NCBI RefSeq assembly: GCF_002423035.1
Contig: NZ_DIUM01000041.1
Span: forward strand, 23,538-43,743
Origin: Thiocapsa sp. UBA6158
GTDB lineage: Bacteria; Pseudomonadota; Gammaproteobacteria; Chromatiales; Chromatiaceae
Reading direction: 5' to 3'
DNA: 20,206 nt
The position numbers and the translations under genes are program-made. This document shows, piece after piece, positions 6,318 to 15,308 of this stretch (its first letter is position 1; the number at the start of each line of letters is the position of its first letter). The notes beneath the pieces were generated by a model. The model worked only from the letters and a program-made list of their open reading frames with translations, was not told where the DNA came from and made no database searches.

Positions 6318-7226
6318 TCACCCCCGCATGGCAAAGAGGTCATGCCGTGCCGACTCCGTGATCGTCGAGACCGCCGGATGCTTGATATGGCGCTCGGCCG
6401 AGATGGCATAATAGCGCTCCTTGATGTCGTCGACCCGGGCGATCAGCGCGACACGGTACTTTTGGAGGATGTCCTGCTCCACCGCGGTCGGTGTCGTGAA
6501 GATCCCGACCCCGGCCTCGCCGAAGGCCTTCATGAGGGCGCGGTCTTCGAACTCCGCGACGATGCGCGGCTTCACCTCGTGTCGGTCGAACCAATGCTCG
6601 AGTGCGCGAAAGAGTGCGCTCGAGCCCGTCGGCATCAGCATCGGTGCGCCGTCGAGCGAGCGCGGAAAGTCCTCGCGATGGCGTGCCGCGAGGTCCGGGA
6701 CGGCGAAAAAGCTGATCCCGGATTCGCCCAGGACATGATTGTAGGCACGGATGTTGAGCGCCGGATTCACCGGGCTGTCGGCGAGGACCAGGTCGAGTTT
6801 GTGCACCGAGAGATCGGCCAAGAGGTCCGTCAGAGGTGCCTCGTGACAGACCAGGCGCACGGGTTCAGGGAGCGCCAGCACGGGCGCCAAGACGCGATAG
6901 GCGAGCAGCTTGGGCACGACCATGGCGATTCCGACCCTGAAGGTGATGCCGGAGGCCGGCGGACGGCCCGAGACCACGTCCTGCAGCTCGCTCGTCAGCC
7001 TGAAGATCTCGTCGGCATAGGAGAAGACCACCTGTCCGCTTTCGGTCAACGCAAGGTTGCGCCCGGATTTGCCGAACAGCTTCGCCCCGATCTGCTCCTC
7101 GAGCTCGCGCAGCTGTCCGCTGATGGTCTGGGGTGTGAGGTGCAGGACCTCGGAGGCGCGGGCAATGGATCCGTGCGTCGCGACGGCCCAAAAGTAGCGC
7201 AGGTGCTTCATGTTCAGATTCGGCAT
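6318..7226 (-). CDS. nhaR: LysR-family regulator of NhaR type
   Basis: The 302-aa protein has an N-terminal winged helix-turn-helix (HLRYFWAVATHGSIARASEV, then LTPQTISGQLRELEEQIGAKLF, residues about 8-52) and a LysR substrate-binding domain. Details such as YFWxV, LTPQTISGQ, the FSYADEIF segment, ALMKAFGEAGVGIF and ERHIKHPAV follow E. coli NhaR, the activator of the Na+/H+ antiporter gene nhaA that responds to sodium. Length is normal for the family. No antiporter gene is adjacent, so its local target is unknown. The 400-bp region between it and the divergent CDGSH gene could hold a shared control site. The start MPNLNMKHLRYF aligns with E. coli NhaR at its first residue; the ribosome site is weak and an internal Met six residues in is an alternative. 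Confidence 0.87.
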   Translation of the reverse strand: MPNLNMKHLRYFWAVATHGSIARASEVLHLTPQTISGQLRELEEQIGAKLFGKSGRNLALTESGQVVFSYADEIFRLTSELQDVVSGRPPASGITFRVGIAMVVPKLLAYRVLAPVLALPEPVRLVCHEAPLTDLLADLSVHKLDLVLADSPVNPALNIRAYNHVLGESGISFFAVPDLAARHREDFPRSLDGAPMLMPTGSSALFRALEHWFDRHEVKPRIVAEFEDRALMKAFGEAGVGIFTTPTAVEQDILQKYRVALIARVDDIKERYYAISAERHIKHPAVSTITESARHDLFAMRG

Positions 7227-7626
7227 CGGGGCGGATCCGCGCGATTGGGGTGGAAGGCGAAGGATCCGGGCCGGGGTGTTGCCTGCGGGCTGTCTCGGCG
7301 ATGGCTATCGGCGGTTGAGCGGCGGAGTTCGCGACCGGATCGCTCGGCATGATAACCCGAAAGCCGTGCTGCGGATCCGATCCGCGACCGCGTTCAAAGT
7401 TCACGTGAGCCGAGTCGAATCCGTGCGCAACGCGGCGCCGTTCCGGGCGTTGCCTGTTCCTTCGCGGGCCCCCACACTAACTGGAGCATGACGGCTGCGG
7501 CCGCGCGCTTGCGAATCACCGGGGTCGTTGCGTTTTCCCGGTCCGAGCTTCCATCAATCCCACACCGTCGGCGGATCGCCCCGGAACAGCGCGGGCCGGG
7601 TCCCGGCCTATCCCATCGAGGCACGC
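7227..7626. other. 400-bp divergent intergenic region
   Basis: This lies between the nhaR-like gene (minus) and the CDGSH gene (plus). I found no convincing small gene, RNA or repeat. Open frames here give Arg-rich translations. It presumably holds promoters for both genes and possibly LysR-type T-N11-A sites, but I could not single one out. Confidence 0.4.
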
Positions 7627-8274
7627 ATGAGCAAGAAACAACCATTGGACTTCGCGGGGAAGGAGATCGACGTCCGCTTCGACGCACGGCTCTGCATCCA
7701 CGTCGGCGAATGCGGACACTCCGCGGGCGACCTCTTCGTGGCCGAGCGTCAGCCCTGGTGCATGCCGGACCTGGTCTCCAAGGCGGAGGTCCGCGAGATC
7801 ATCGAGCGCTGTCCGAGCGGCGCCTTGACCTACACCGACAAGGCCGGCATTTCCGAGGCGCCGCCCGCGGAAAATAGTCTGACGGTCGCCTACAACGGCC
7901 CGCTCTATCTCACCGGCGATCTGCAGATCGAAGGTGCCGGGGACGACATGCCCGGCGTGCGCTTCCGCGCGGCGCTCTGTCGGTGCGGGGCTTCCAAGAA
8001 CAAGCCGTTCTGCGACAACAGTCATCTCGAGGCCAAGTTCGAGGACTTTGGCGCCGTGGGCGAGAAGGGACCCGGACTGACCGCGACGGGCGGGAAGCTC
8101 AAGGTCGAGTTGCGGCCCGACGGCCCGCTGGCACTGACCGGAAACCTGAGCATCCGCGCCGGCAGCGGTCGGCTCGCTTGGCAGGGCGAGAAGGCGTTTC
8201 TCTGTCGCTGCGGGGCCTCGAAGAACAAGCCGTTTTGCGACGGGACACATAAGAAGATCGGCTTCAAGGGCTGA
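7627..8274 (+). CDS. Iron-sulfur protein: divergent 4Fe-4S domain plus two CDGSH domains
   Basis: The 215-aa protein starts with a divergent mono-cluster ferredoxin-like domain (residues about 12-80: CIHVGEC at 23-29, WCMPDL at 44-49, RCPSGAL at 61-67). Two CDGSH (mitoNEET-type) 2Fe-2S binding motifs follow: CRCGASKNKPFCDNSH at 118-133 and CRCGASKNKPFCDGTH at 193-208. Each keeps the three Cys and one His ligands; the first has Asn where the consensus has Gly. Such proteins are thought to act in redox or Fe-S cluster transfer, but the partner is unknown. ATG 7627 is chosen because MSKKQPLDF begins the conserved part and GAGG lies just upstream; an in-frame start at 7528 would add unlikely sequence. 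The gene appears monocistronic, with the HAD gene 101 bp downstream. Confidence 0.9.
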   Translation: MSKKQPLDFAGKEIDVRFDARLCIHVGECGHSAGDLFVAERQPWCMPDLVSKAEVREIIERCPSGALTYTDKAGISEAPPAENSLTVAYNGPLYLTGDLQIEGAGDDMPGVRFRAALCRCGASKNKPFCDNSHLEAKFEDFGAVGEKGPGLTATGGKLKVELRPDGPLALTGNLSIRAGSGRLAWQGEKAFLCRCGASKNKPFCDGTHKKIGFKG

Positions 8275-8375
8275 ACCGCAACTGAACCGCGCCCGGGGTG
8301 ACAGGCGTCGTGTGTCGCGTTGTTCGGCCTCGTCGCGGCCAACGGCGATGGTGAGGCGCAGTTCAGGAGGGACGG

Positions 8376-9074
8376 ATGTCGGTTCACATCCTGTTCGATT
8401 TCGACGGTACCCTTGTCGACAGTCTCGAGGTCGCCTTCACGGCCTTTCGGCAGGTCGGCCCGGAGTTCGGGTGCGCTCCGCTGAGTCGGGAACGACTTGA
8501 GCGACTCAGAGGGATGCACGCGCTCGAGGTGGTGCATGCCCTTGGCGTACCCGTGTATCGGCTGCCGCAACTGGCGACACGGATGCGCCGTGCCATGCGT
8601 GCCGATTTGATGGAGACGGCCCCGATCGAGGGTATCGGCGAGGTGCTCGAGACGCTGCTGCAACGCGGGCATCGGCTGGGTATCCTGTCGTCCAACGCTC
8701 GGGCGAGCGTGAATGAGTACGTTCGACGGCATCGGCTACCCGGCCTGGATGCCGTGAACGGCGGAACCGGTCTCTTCGGCAAGGCCAGTGCATTGCGCCG
8801 GCAGGCCCGCGCGCAGAGGATCGACCCCCGGTGCCTGGTCTATGTGGGCGACGAGCTGCGCGATCTGGAGGCGGCGCGCGATGCCGGGGTCCGCTTCGCC
8901 GCCGTGGCCTGGGGCTACACGCCATTGGAGAGTTTGGCGGCCGCCGGGCCTGATTTTCAGTGCCGCCATCCACGGGATCTGCTCTCGATCGATGCCGGGC
9001 TGCCCGAGCGTTTAGAAAGCACCGGGTGTTTCGGGAGCGAAGGCGATTTCCGGAAAAGCAGCCAGCGGGTGTAG
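8376..9074 (+). CDS. HAD-superfamily hydrolase (phosphoglycolate-phosphatase-like)
   Basis: This 232-aa enzyme carries all HAD motifs: DFDGTLVDS (nucleophile Asp8, acid/base Asp10), SSN (motif II Ser105), Lys136 in GLFGKASAL (motif III), and GDELRDLEAA (motif IV, Asp159 and Asp163). A helical cap lies between residues about 15 and 85. It is a probable phosphatase of the Gph type; the substrate is unknown. AGGAGG five bases before ATG 8376 makes the start certain. The last 20 or so residues (after LLSIDAGLPE) are unlike the family. They coincide with the left arm of an inverted repeat at 9040-9052, so the C-terminus seems to have been extended or replaced by repeat DNA. Confidence 0.9.
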   Translation: MSVHILFDFDGTLVDSLEVAFTAFRQVGPEFGCAPLSRERLERLRGMHALEVVHALGVPVYRLPQLATRMRRAMRADLMETAPIEGIGEVLETLLQRGHRLGILSSNARASVNEYVRRHRLPGLDAVNGGTGLFGKASALRRQARAQRIDPRCLVYVGDELRDLEAARDAGVRFAAVAWGYTPLESLAAAGPDFQCRHPRDLLSIDAGLPERLESTGCFGSEGDFRKSSQRV

Positions 9075-9155
9075 GTGCGAATTTATTCGCACTGACAGCC
9101 CTTAAGGTCGTTTGGACACGTCCAGTCAGGATACTTATTTCTCGGAAATCGCCTT
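9040..9155. repeat. Structured element bounded by a perfect 13-bp inverted repeat
   Basis: AAGGCGATTTCCG (9040-9052) recurs as its exact reverse complement at 9143-9155. Between the arms are three further palindromes: GTGCGAATTTATTCGCAC (9075-9092, directly after the HAD stop codon), CCTTAAGG (9100-9107) and TGGACACGTCCA (9113-9124). The left arm lies inside the HAD gene. No protein is encoded. It looks like a small non-autonomous mobile or interspersed repeat; the 9075-9092 hairpin could also end or protect the HAD transcript. Confidence 0.55.
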
Positions 9156-9194
9156 AAGAGACGATTCGCAAACAAGGTGAGCACTTGGTGAACG

Positions 9195-9223
9195 GGATGG
9201 ATAGAGCGCAGCGAAACCCATCC
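9195..9223 (+). repeat. REP-like repeat, copy 1
   Basis: GGATGG (9195-9200) pairs with CCATCC (9218-9223) around TAGAGCGCAGCGAAAC-type sequence. It is the forward member of a head-to-head pair with the copy at 9274-9303, forming a BIME-like unit just before moxR. Confidence 0.7.
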
Positions 9224-9273
9224 TCCAAACCGCCGCATCGCCGGGTTTCGGTCCGGTGCCCTTGGCGCGGGCC

Positions 9274-9303
9274 GGATGGGTTTCGCTGTCGCTCTACCCA
9301 TCC
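9274..9303 (-). repeat. REP-like repeat, copy 2 (inverted)
   Basis: The minus strand reads GGATGGGTAGAGCGACAGCG and then AAACCCATCC, closely matching copy 1 and the copy at 17242-17270. It sits about 50 bp upstream of the chosen moxR start, so a GTG start at 9256 would translate through the repeat and is rejected. Confidence 0.7.
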
Positions 9304-9354
9304 TACGCCGTGACTGACTCCCGACGCCCGGAACGCCGACAACAGAAGAGACGC

Positions 9355-10458
<1,104 letters not shown>

Positions 10459-10470
10459 GCGGTGGTCGGC

Positions 10471-11472
10471 ATGCGATCGAATCCCCCGAGCGGGAAGGAC
10501 GCGAAGACGCCTTATGCGCAAAACGACGGCGTCCTCCCCGAGCTGACCGAGCTGATCGCCCTGCGCGAGCAGGCGCGGCGGCTCGATCTCGCGCCGCGCG
10601 GCCGAGTCTTGGCGACGCGCACCGGCGGCCATGTGGCGCGCTTTCGCGGGCGCGGCATGGAGTTCGACGAATCGCGCGTCTATCAGCCCGGCGACGACCC
10701 GCGCAACATGGACTGGCGTGTCACGGCCCGGGTCGGTCGTCCGCACGTGAAGCTCTTCCGGGAGGAGCGCGAGCGCCCGGTCTGGCTGCTGGTCGACCAA
10801 GGGTCGACCATGCGCTTCGGCACCCGCATCGCCTTCAAGTCCGTCGTTGCCGCGCGCGCGGCGGCGCTGCTCGGCTGGGCCGCCGTGGATCGCGGCGATC
10901 GGGTCGGGGGGCTGGTCTTCGACGAGACCCGGCATCTGGAGCGCCGCCCGGCCTCGCGTGCCGGGGGACTCCTGCCGCTCCTCGACCGTCTGGCGAGCCC
11001 GACGCCCGCCTTCTCCGCGGAGGTCGAATCATCCGGCCAGGCTCGCGGCTACGGCTCGCTCGCCGAGGCCGCCGGATATCTCGTCAGGCTGGTGCGCCCC
11101 GGCAGCCTGGTCGCCGTGATCAGCGATTTCGCCGATATCCTGCGCGGGCAGACACGCTGGATGACCGAGCTGGCCGCCGGCTGCGAGGTCATCCTCTTGC
11201 CGGTCCACGACAGTATCGAGATCCAGGCGCCGCCATCCGGACGCTATCCCGTGACCGACGGGCGTCGGCGCGGCCTACTGGATCTGACCCGTTCCGGGAG
11301 CCGCGAGGCGTATGAAGACCTCTTTCGGACCCGGATGGAGACACTCGAACGACTGGCCCGACGCAACCGCGCCCACCTGCTGCGCCTGACCGCCAATGTC
11401 CCGGTCGGTCCCGCACTGGCGCTCGGTCTCGGCGGGCGAGGGCGCTTGCCCGCAACGGGGGGCTTCGCGTGA
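10471..11472 (+). CDS. DUF58 domain protein (VWA-like, MoxR operon)
   Basis: The 333-aa cytosolic protein has the DUF58 signature GRGMEFDESRVYQPGDDPRN, then MDWRVTAR (60-87), and a VWA-like fold after it. The metal-site segment is VDQGSTMRFG (108-117), where the canonical DxSxS becomes D109-G111-T113, so metal binding may be weak or lost. Later segments include VISDFADIL and VILLPVHDSIE. DUF58 proteins regularly follow MoxR and are presumed ATPase substrates or adaptors. It begins 12 bp after the moxR stop; GTG 10462 is an alternative start three codons earlier. Its end overlaps the DUF4381 gene by four bases (GTGA), which suggests translational coupling. Confidence 0.9.
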   Translation: MRSNPPSGKDAKTPYAQNDGVLPELTELIALREQARRLDLAPRGRVLATRTGGHVARFRGRGMEFDESRVYQPGDDPRNMDWRVTARVGRPHVKLFREERERPVWLLVDQGSTMRFGTRIAFKSVVAARAAALLGWAAVDRGDRVGGLVFDETRHLERRPASRAGGLLPLLDRLASPTPAFSAEVESSGQARGYGSLAEAAGYLVRLVRPGSLVAVISDFADILRGQTRWMTELAAGCEVILLPVHDSIEIQAPPSGRYPVTDGRRRGLLDLTRSGSREAYEDLFRTRMETLERLARRNRAHLLRLTANVPVGPALALGLGGRGRLPATGGFA

Positions 11473-12041
11473 ACGCCGATCCGCTGGCGCAATTGCGCGA
11501 CTGGCATCTGCCGGATCCCATCCAATGGTGGCCGCCGGCCCCCGGTTGGTGGATCTCCGCCGCCGTGCTCCTGGTCGTTCTGCTGTGGCTGGCCGGCGTG
11601 CGCTGGCGTGGACATCGGCGTCGGGGTGCCGCCGCCCGTTCGGCCCTGCGCGAACTCGCCGCGCTGCGGGAGACTGTCCAGGCGGACGGCGACACCCGCG
11701 CCTTCATTGCCGCACTCTCGCGCCTGCTGCGCCGGTTTGCGCTCGCACGCTTTCCGCGCGAGCAGGTCGCCGGACTCACCGGGGAAGCCTGGCTCGCCTT
11801 CCTGGATGCGACCGGCGGCGGCGATGGCTTTCGTCACGGACCGGGTCGGGCACTCGCCGACCTGGTCTACGGCGGGAGCCGCGCCGGCGATCCACCACCC
11901 AATCCGGATGCCCTGGCCGCGCTGGCGGAAACCTGGATCCGCGCCAACCGTCGCCACGGCGGTCCCACCGTTCGCACGTCGAGTGCAACACATGCCGCCC
12001 AAGAGGCCGAAGATCCCTCCCTTGCAGCGAGATCACCCTAA
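11469..12041 (+). CDS. DUF4381 single-pass membrane protein
   Basis: The 190-aa protein opens with MNADPLAQLRDWHLPDPIQW then WPPAPGWW, the hallmark of DUF4381. A transmembrane helix follows (about 28-45, ISAAVLLVVLLWLAGVRW), then a basic stop-transfer region and a helical cytosolic domain (ALRELAALRETV, FIAALSRLLRRFAL, TGEAWLAFLD). It is found consistently between DUF58 and BatA genes in proteobacteria and probably belongs to the membrane part of the complex. GTG 11469 overlaps the DUF58 stop by four bases. After residue about 170 the sequence is low in complexity. The next gene starts only 154 bp later, with a repeat fragment in the gap. Confidence 0.88.
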   Translation: MNADPLAQLRDWHLPDPIQWWPPAPGWWISAAVLLVVLLWLAGVRWRGHRRRGAAARSALRELAALRETVQADGDTRAFIAALSRLLRRFALARFPREQVAGLTGEAWLAFLDATGGGDGFRHGPGRALADLVYGGSRAGDPPPNPDALAALAETWIRANRRHGGPTVRTSSATHAAQEAEDPSLAARSP

Positions 12042-12070
12042 ATGGCGCTTCGGAAACAACCTGAACACCT

Positions 12071-12095
12071 TGATTCACGCGTAGGATGGGTAGAG
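12071..12095 (+). repeat. Half copy of the REP-like repeat inside the Bat operon
   Basis: Twenty-four of 25 bases match 17229-17253, which begins TGATTCACGCGTAGGATGGG. The right half (GCGCAGCGAAACCCATCC) is missing, so it cannot form the hairpin seen in the full copy. It separates the DUF4381 and batA genes. Confidence 0.7.
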
Positions 12096-12195
12096 TTCCT
12101 AAAGCCTTCTGAAACGCGCTCCTCCAAGGCGGGCAGGTCGCGCGATCTCGAGGCCCTGCGATGACGATTCAAACACTCCTCGAGCGCGTCTCAGC

Positions 12196-13212
12196 ATGAT
12201 CACGCTGGCCTGGCCCCTAGTGCTGCTCGCCCTCCCTCTCCCGCTCCTGGCGACCTGGCTTCCGCGCGCCCCCGACGAGCAGGGCGCGGCCCTGCGCTTC
12301 CACCTGGATCCGAACCTCGCGGCGGAGGTCGCGCGGGGCACCCGAGGCACCGGCTCGCTGAGCCCGCGCCTCATCCTCGCCCTGGTCGCCTGGGTCCTCT
12401 TGGTGCTCGCCGCGGCGCGTCCCGAATGGGTTTCCGATCCCGTCAGACTCCCGGTCTCGGGCCGTGACCTCATGATCGCGCTCGACATCTCCGGGAGCAT
12501 GGAGGTGGCCGACTACGAGCTGAACAACCGCATGGTCTCGCGCATCGCACTCGTCAAAGCGGTCGCGGAGCGATTCATCGCGCGGCGCGAGCAGGATCGT
12601 CTCGGACTCATCCTCTTCGGCTCCCGGGCCTATCTGATGACCCCGCTCACCTTCGATCGCACCACGGTCGGGACCATGCTGAGCGAGGCGGTGGTCGGGC
12701 TGGCCGGTCGCGAGACCGCGGTCGGCGATGCCCTTGCGCTGGCGGTCAAGCATCTGCGCGACCAGCCGGAGGACAATCGCGTCGTCATTCTCATGACCGA
12801 CGGCGCCAACAACGCCGGACACATCGAACCGCTGGCGGCCGCGCAGCTGGCGGTTCAGGCGGGCGTGCGCGTCTACACCATCGGAATCGGCGGCGGACTC
12901 GGCGGTGGGATGGCGCAGTCGCGCTCGCCCTTTGGTGCCGGTGCGGCGCGCGCGGGCAGCGATTTCGATCCGGCGACGCTCGAGCGCATCGCCGAGATGA
13001 CCGGCGGGCGCTTTTTCTCCGCCCATGCCCGCGAGCAGCTCGAAGAGATCTACGCCGAGCTCGACCGTCTCGAGCCGAGCGAGCGCGACGAGCGCTCGCT
13101 CACGCCGAGGCGCTCGCTTTACATGTGGCCGGCGGCCGGTGCGCTGCTCCTGAGCTTTGGGTTGGCCGCCGCGCCGCTGCTGTCCGCGGGGGCACGCCGT
13201 CGTGTGGCCTGA
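12196..13212 (+). CDS. batA: BatA: VWA-domain membrane protein
   Basis: The 338-aa protein has an N-terminal helix (about 5-22), a second helix (about 58-74, LILALVAWVLLVLAAA), a VWA domain and a C-terminal helix (about 314-333). The metal-ion-dependent adhesion site is intact: DISGS at 97-101, Thr174 in GRETAVGDAL and TDG at 201-203. Family members hold the VWA domain near the membrane and are thought to bind a protein partner under MoxR control. The name comes from the Bacteroides aerotolerance operon; a role in oxygen or envelope stress here is inference. ATG 12196 has no strong ribosome site. The 3' end overlaps the next gene by 11 bp, indicating coupling. Confidence 0.92.
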   Translation: MITLAWPLVLLALPLPLLATWLPRAPDEQGAALRFHLDPNLAAEVARGTRGTGSLSPRLILALVAWVLLVLAAARPEWVSDPVRLPVSGRDLMIALDISGSMEVADYELNNRMVSRIALVKAVAERFIARREQDRLGLILFGSRAYLMTPLTFDRTTVGTMLSEAVVGLAGRETAVGDALALAVKHLRDQPEDNRVVILMTDGANNAGHIEPLAAAQLAVQAGVRVYTIGIGGGLGGGMAQSRSPFGAGAARAGSDFDPATLERIAEMTGGRFFSAHAREQLEEIYAELDRLEPSERDERSLTPRRSLYMWPAAGALLLSFGLAAAPLLSAGARRRVA

Positions 13213-15199
13213 GTTGCAGTTTCTGCGTCCCATGTGGCTGCTGGCCCTGATCCCGGCGTTGATCCTGCTCGCGGCGCTGTGGCGACGGCCGGCCGGGGCG
13301 CTGGTGTGGCGCCGCCTGGTCGATGCCCATCTGCTGCCGCATCTCCTGGTGGGTGCGGATCGTGCACCGCGACGCCTGCCGCTGTGGCTCTTGGGTTTCG
13401 GTTGGCTCCTGGCGACGCTGGCGTTGGCCGGACCGGCCTGGGAGCGCGTCGCGCAGCCCGTCTACGGGACTAGTGCGGCGCGGGTTATCCTGCTCGACCT
13501 CTCCCCGAGCATGAACGCAGCCGATCTGCGGCCATCCCGTCTGGCGCGCGCCCGCTTCGAGGTCATGGATCTCCTGACGGCATCGCAGGAAGGCCAGATC
13601 GCCCTGCTCGCCTTCGGTCCGGAGCCCTTCGTCGTCTCGCCCCTGACGCGGGATGCGGCGACCATCTCGGTCCAGGTGCCCCAGCTCACGACCGACCTCA
13701 TCCCGGTGCAGGGCAGGCGCGACACCGCTCGGGCCTTGAACGCGGCCGGGGAGTTGCTTGGGCGCGCCTCCGCCCATCGCGGCGACATCATTCTGGTGAC
13801 CGACGGGGTCGGCGACATGGCCGCGGGCCGATTTGCCGTGCAGGCGTTGGTGGCCGGCGGACATCGCGTCTCCGTGCTCGCGGTCGGCACCTTCGACGGC
13901 GCGCCGGTGCCCCTGGCCTCGGACGGGACGCGTGGTTTCGAGCCCGACCGCGACGGCGGGGTCCGGATCGCACGCTTGCCCGAGTCCGACCTGCGCGAGC
14001 TGGCCCGGCTCGGCAACGGCCGTTATGTCGAGTCGCAGGCCGGCGACGCGGACACCCGTGCACTTATGGGCCTCGGCTCCATGGATGCGGAGTTGACCGA
14101 GGAGCCCTCGCTCCTCTCCGATCAATGGCGCGAGGAAGGCCCCTGGCTCTTGCTCGCACTCTTGCCCTTCGCCGCCTTGGCCTTCAGGCGCGGTTGGCTG
14201 TTGTCGATCCTCGCCTGTGTCATGATCCTGCCGCCGTCCCCGGGGTGGGCCTTGGATTGGTCCGGCTTCTGGTGGCGACCCGATCAACAGGCCGCCCGAC
14301 AATTCGAGTCCGGCGCGAACGCCGAGGCGGCCGAGCTGTTTCGGGATCCGGCTTGGCGTGCTGCCGCCAGCTATCGGGCCGGCGATTACGAGCGCGCACT
14401 CGCGGCCCTATCCGACGTGCCGGATTCGGATGTGGACTACAACCGCGGCAATGCACTTGCACGTCTCGGACGGCTCGACGAAGCCATCGCCGCCTACGAG
14501 CGTGTGCTGGAACGCGATGCGGAACATGCGGATGCGCGCCATAACCTGGATCTGCTCGAGGCGCTGCGGGACCGGCCGCCCGAGTCCTCGGAGGGCGGCG
14601 AATCGGGCGAGGGCGACCCCTCGGAGGGGTCGCAAGGCTCCTCGGGCAACGAGCCCTCGGGCGGCGGCGGAGATTCGTCCGATGCGCCCGACAGCGGCGA
14701 CGCGCCGGCGGATCCGGCCGAGAGCGCCGAGGACTCGCGCGAGCAGGCGGGTGAGGGCAATGAGGGCGCCGAGCCCGAGACCGCATCCGATTCGGCCGAG
14801 CACGACGGCTCGGATGCCGCGGGCGAGCCGGGAGCCGACCCGTCGTCCGACCGGGCATCGCCGAACCGAACCGAGACCGGACCCCAACCGAGCGGAAAGT
14901 CCGGACCGACCGGGGACCCCGGCGACATCGGTCCGGACGACATCGCCGAGCCCGAGGATGTCTCGCTGCCGGAGGACGCGCCCGGCGGAGCGGCGCAGCC
15001 CTCGGATACAACCTCGGATCTGACGGCCGACGAGTCCGCGCACTCGGACAGCGCCTTGTCGGACGCGCTCGGCCCCGAGGCGCATGAACGCACGCAGGCA
15101 ATGGAGGCTCAATTGCGCCGAGTCCCGGACGACCCCGGCGGCTTGCTGCGGCAGCGGTTTCTCCTGCAGCATCTGCGCCGCGAGGGGCGCTTGCCCTGA
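13202..15199 (+). CDS. batB: BatB-BatC fusion: VWA domain, TPR region and long acidic low-complexity tail
   Basis: From GTG 13202 the 665-aa protein begins VWPELQFLRPMWLLALIPAL. It has two N-terminal helices (about 11-27 and 60-77), a VWA domain with DLSPS (99-103) and TDG (200-202), and two helices (about 314-347). A TPR-like region follows (about 362-455, NRGNALARLGRLDEAIAAYE). Residues about 459-635 are rich in Ser, Glu, Asp, Gly and Pro. The end (VPDDPGGLLRQRF, then LLQHLRREGRLP) resembles the conserved tail of BatB/TPR proteins. In many bacteria BatB and BatC are separate; here one chain carries both. The tail is probably disordered. ATG 13232 is an alternative start. Confidence 0.9.
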   Translation: MWPELQFLRPMWLLALIPALILLAALWRRPAGALVWRRLVDAHLLPHLLVGADRAPRRLPLWLLGFGWLLATLALAGPAWERVAQPVYGTSAARVILLDLSPSMNAADLRPSRLARARFEVMDLLTASQEGQIALLAFGPEPFVVSPLTRDAATISVQVPQLTTDLIPVQGRRDTARALNAAGELLGRASAHRGDIILVTDGVGDMAAGRFAVQALVAGGHRVSVLAVGTFDGAPVPLASDGTRGFEPDRDGGVRIARLPESDLRELARLGNGRYVESQAGDADTRALMGLGSMDAELTEEPSLLSDQWREEGPWLLLALLPFAALAFRRGWLLSILACVMILPPSPGWALDWSGFWWRPDQQAARQFESGANAEAAELFRDPAWRAAASYRAGDYERALAALSDVPDSDVDYNRGNALARLGRLDEAIAAYERVLERDAEHADARHNLDLLEALRDRPPESSEGGESGEGDPSEGSQGSSGNEPSGGGGDSSDAPDSGDAPADPAESAEDSREQAGEGNEGAEPETASDSAEHDGSDAAGEPGADPSSDRASPNRTETGPQPSGKSGPTGDPGDIGPDDIAEPEDVSLPEDAPGGAAQPSDTTSDLTADESAHSDSALSDALGPEAHERTQAMEAQLRRVPDDPGGLLRQRFLLQHLRREGRLP

Positions 15200-15308
15200 G
15201 ACGCGTCATGCGCGACAACGACATCTTCACACGCACCGATGCCTCGGCCTTTACAAGGTGCAACTTGAGTCGCCCACGTCAGTCGCCCACCCGACTCGCC
15301 ACCTCTGG

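Noticed and set aside
6342..7352. Long plus-strand frame (336 codons) over the nhaR-like gene
   Set aside because: It is the antisense shadow of a clear LysR protein.
13100..14302. Minus-strand frame (400 codons) over batA/batB
   Set aside because: It is Gln/Arg/Gly-rich antisense translation, opposite two VWA domains with intact motifs.
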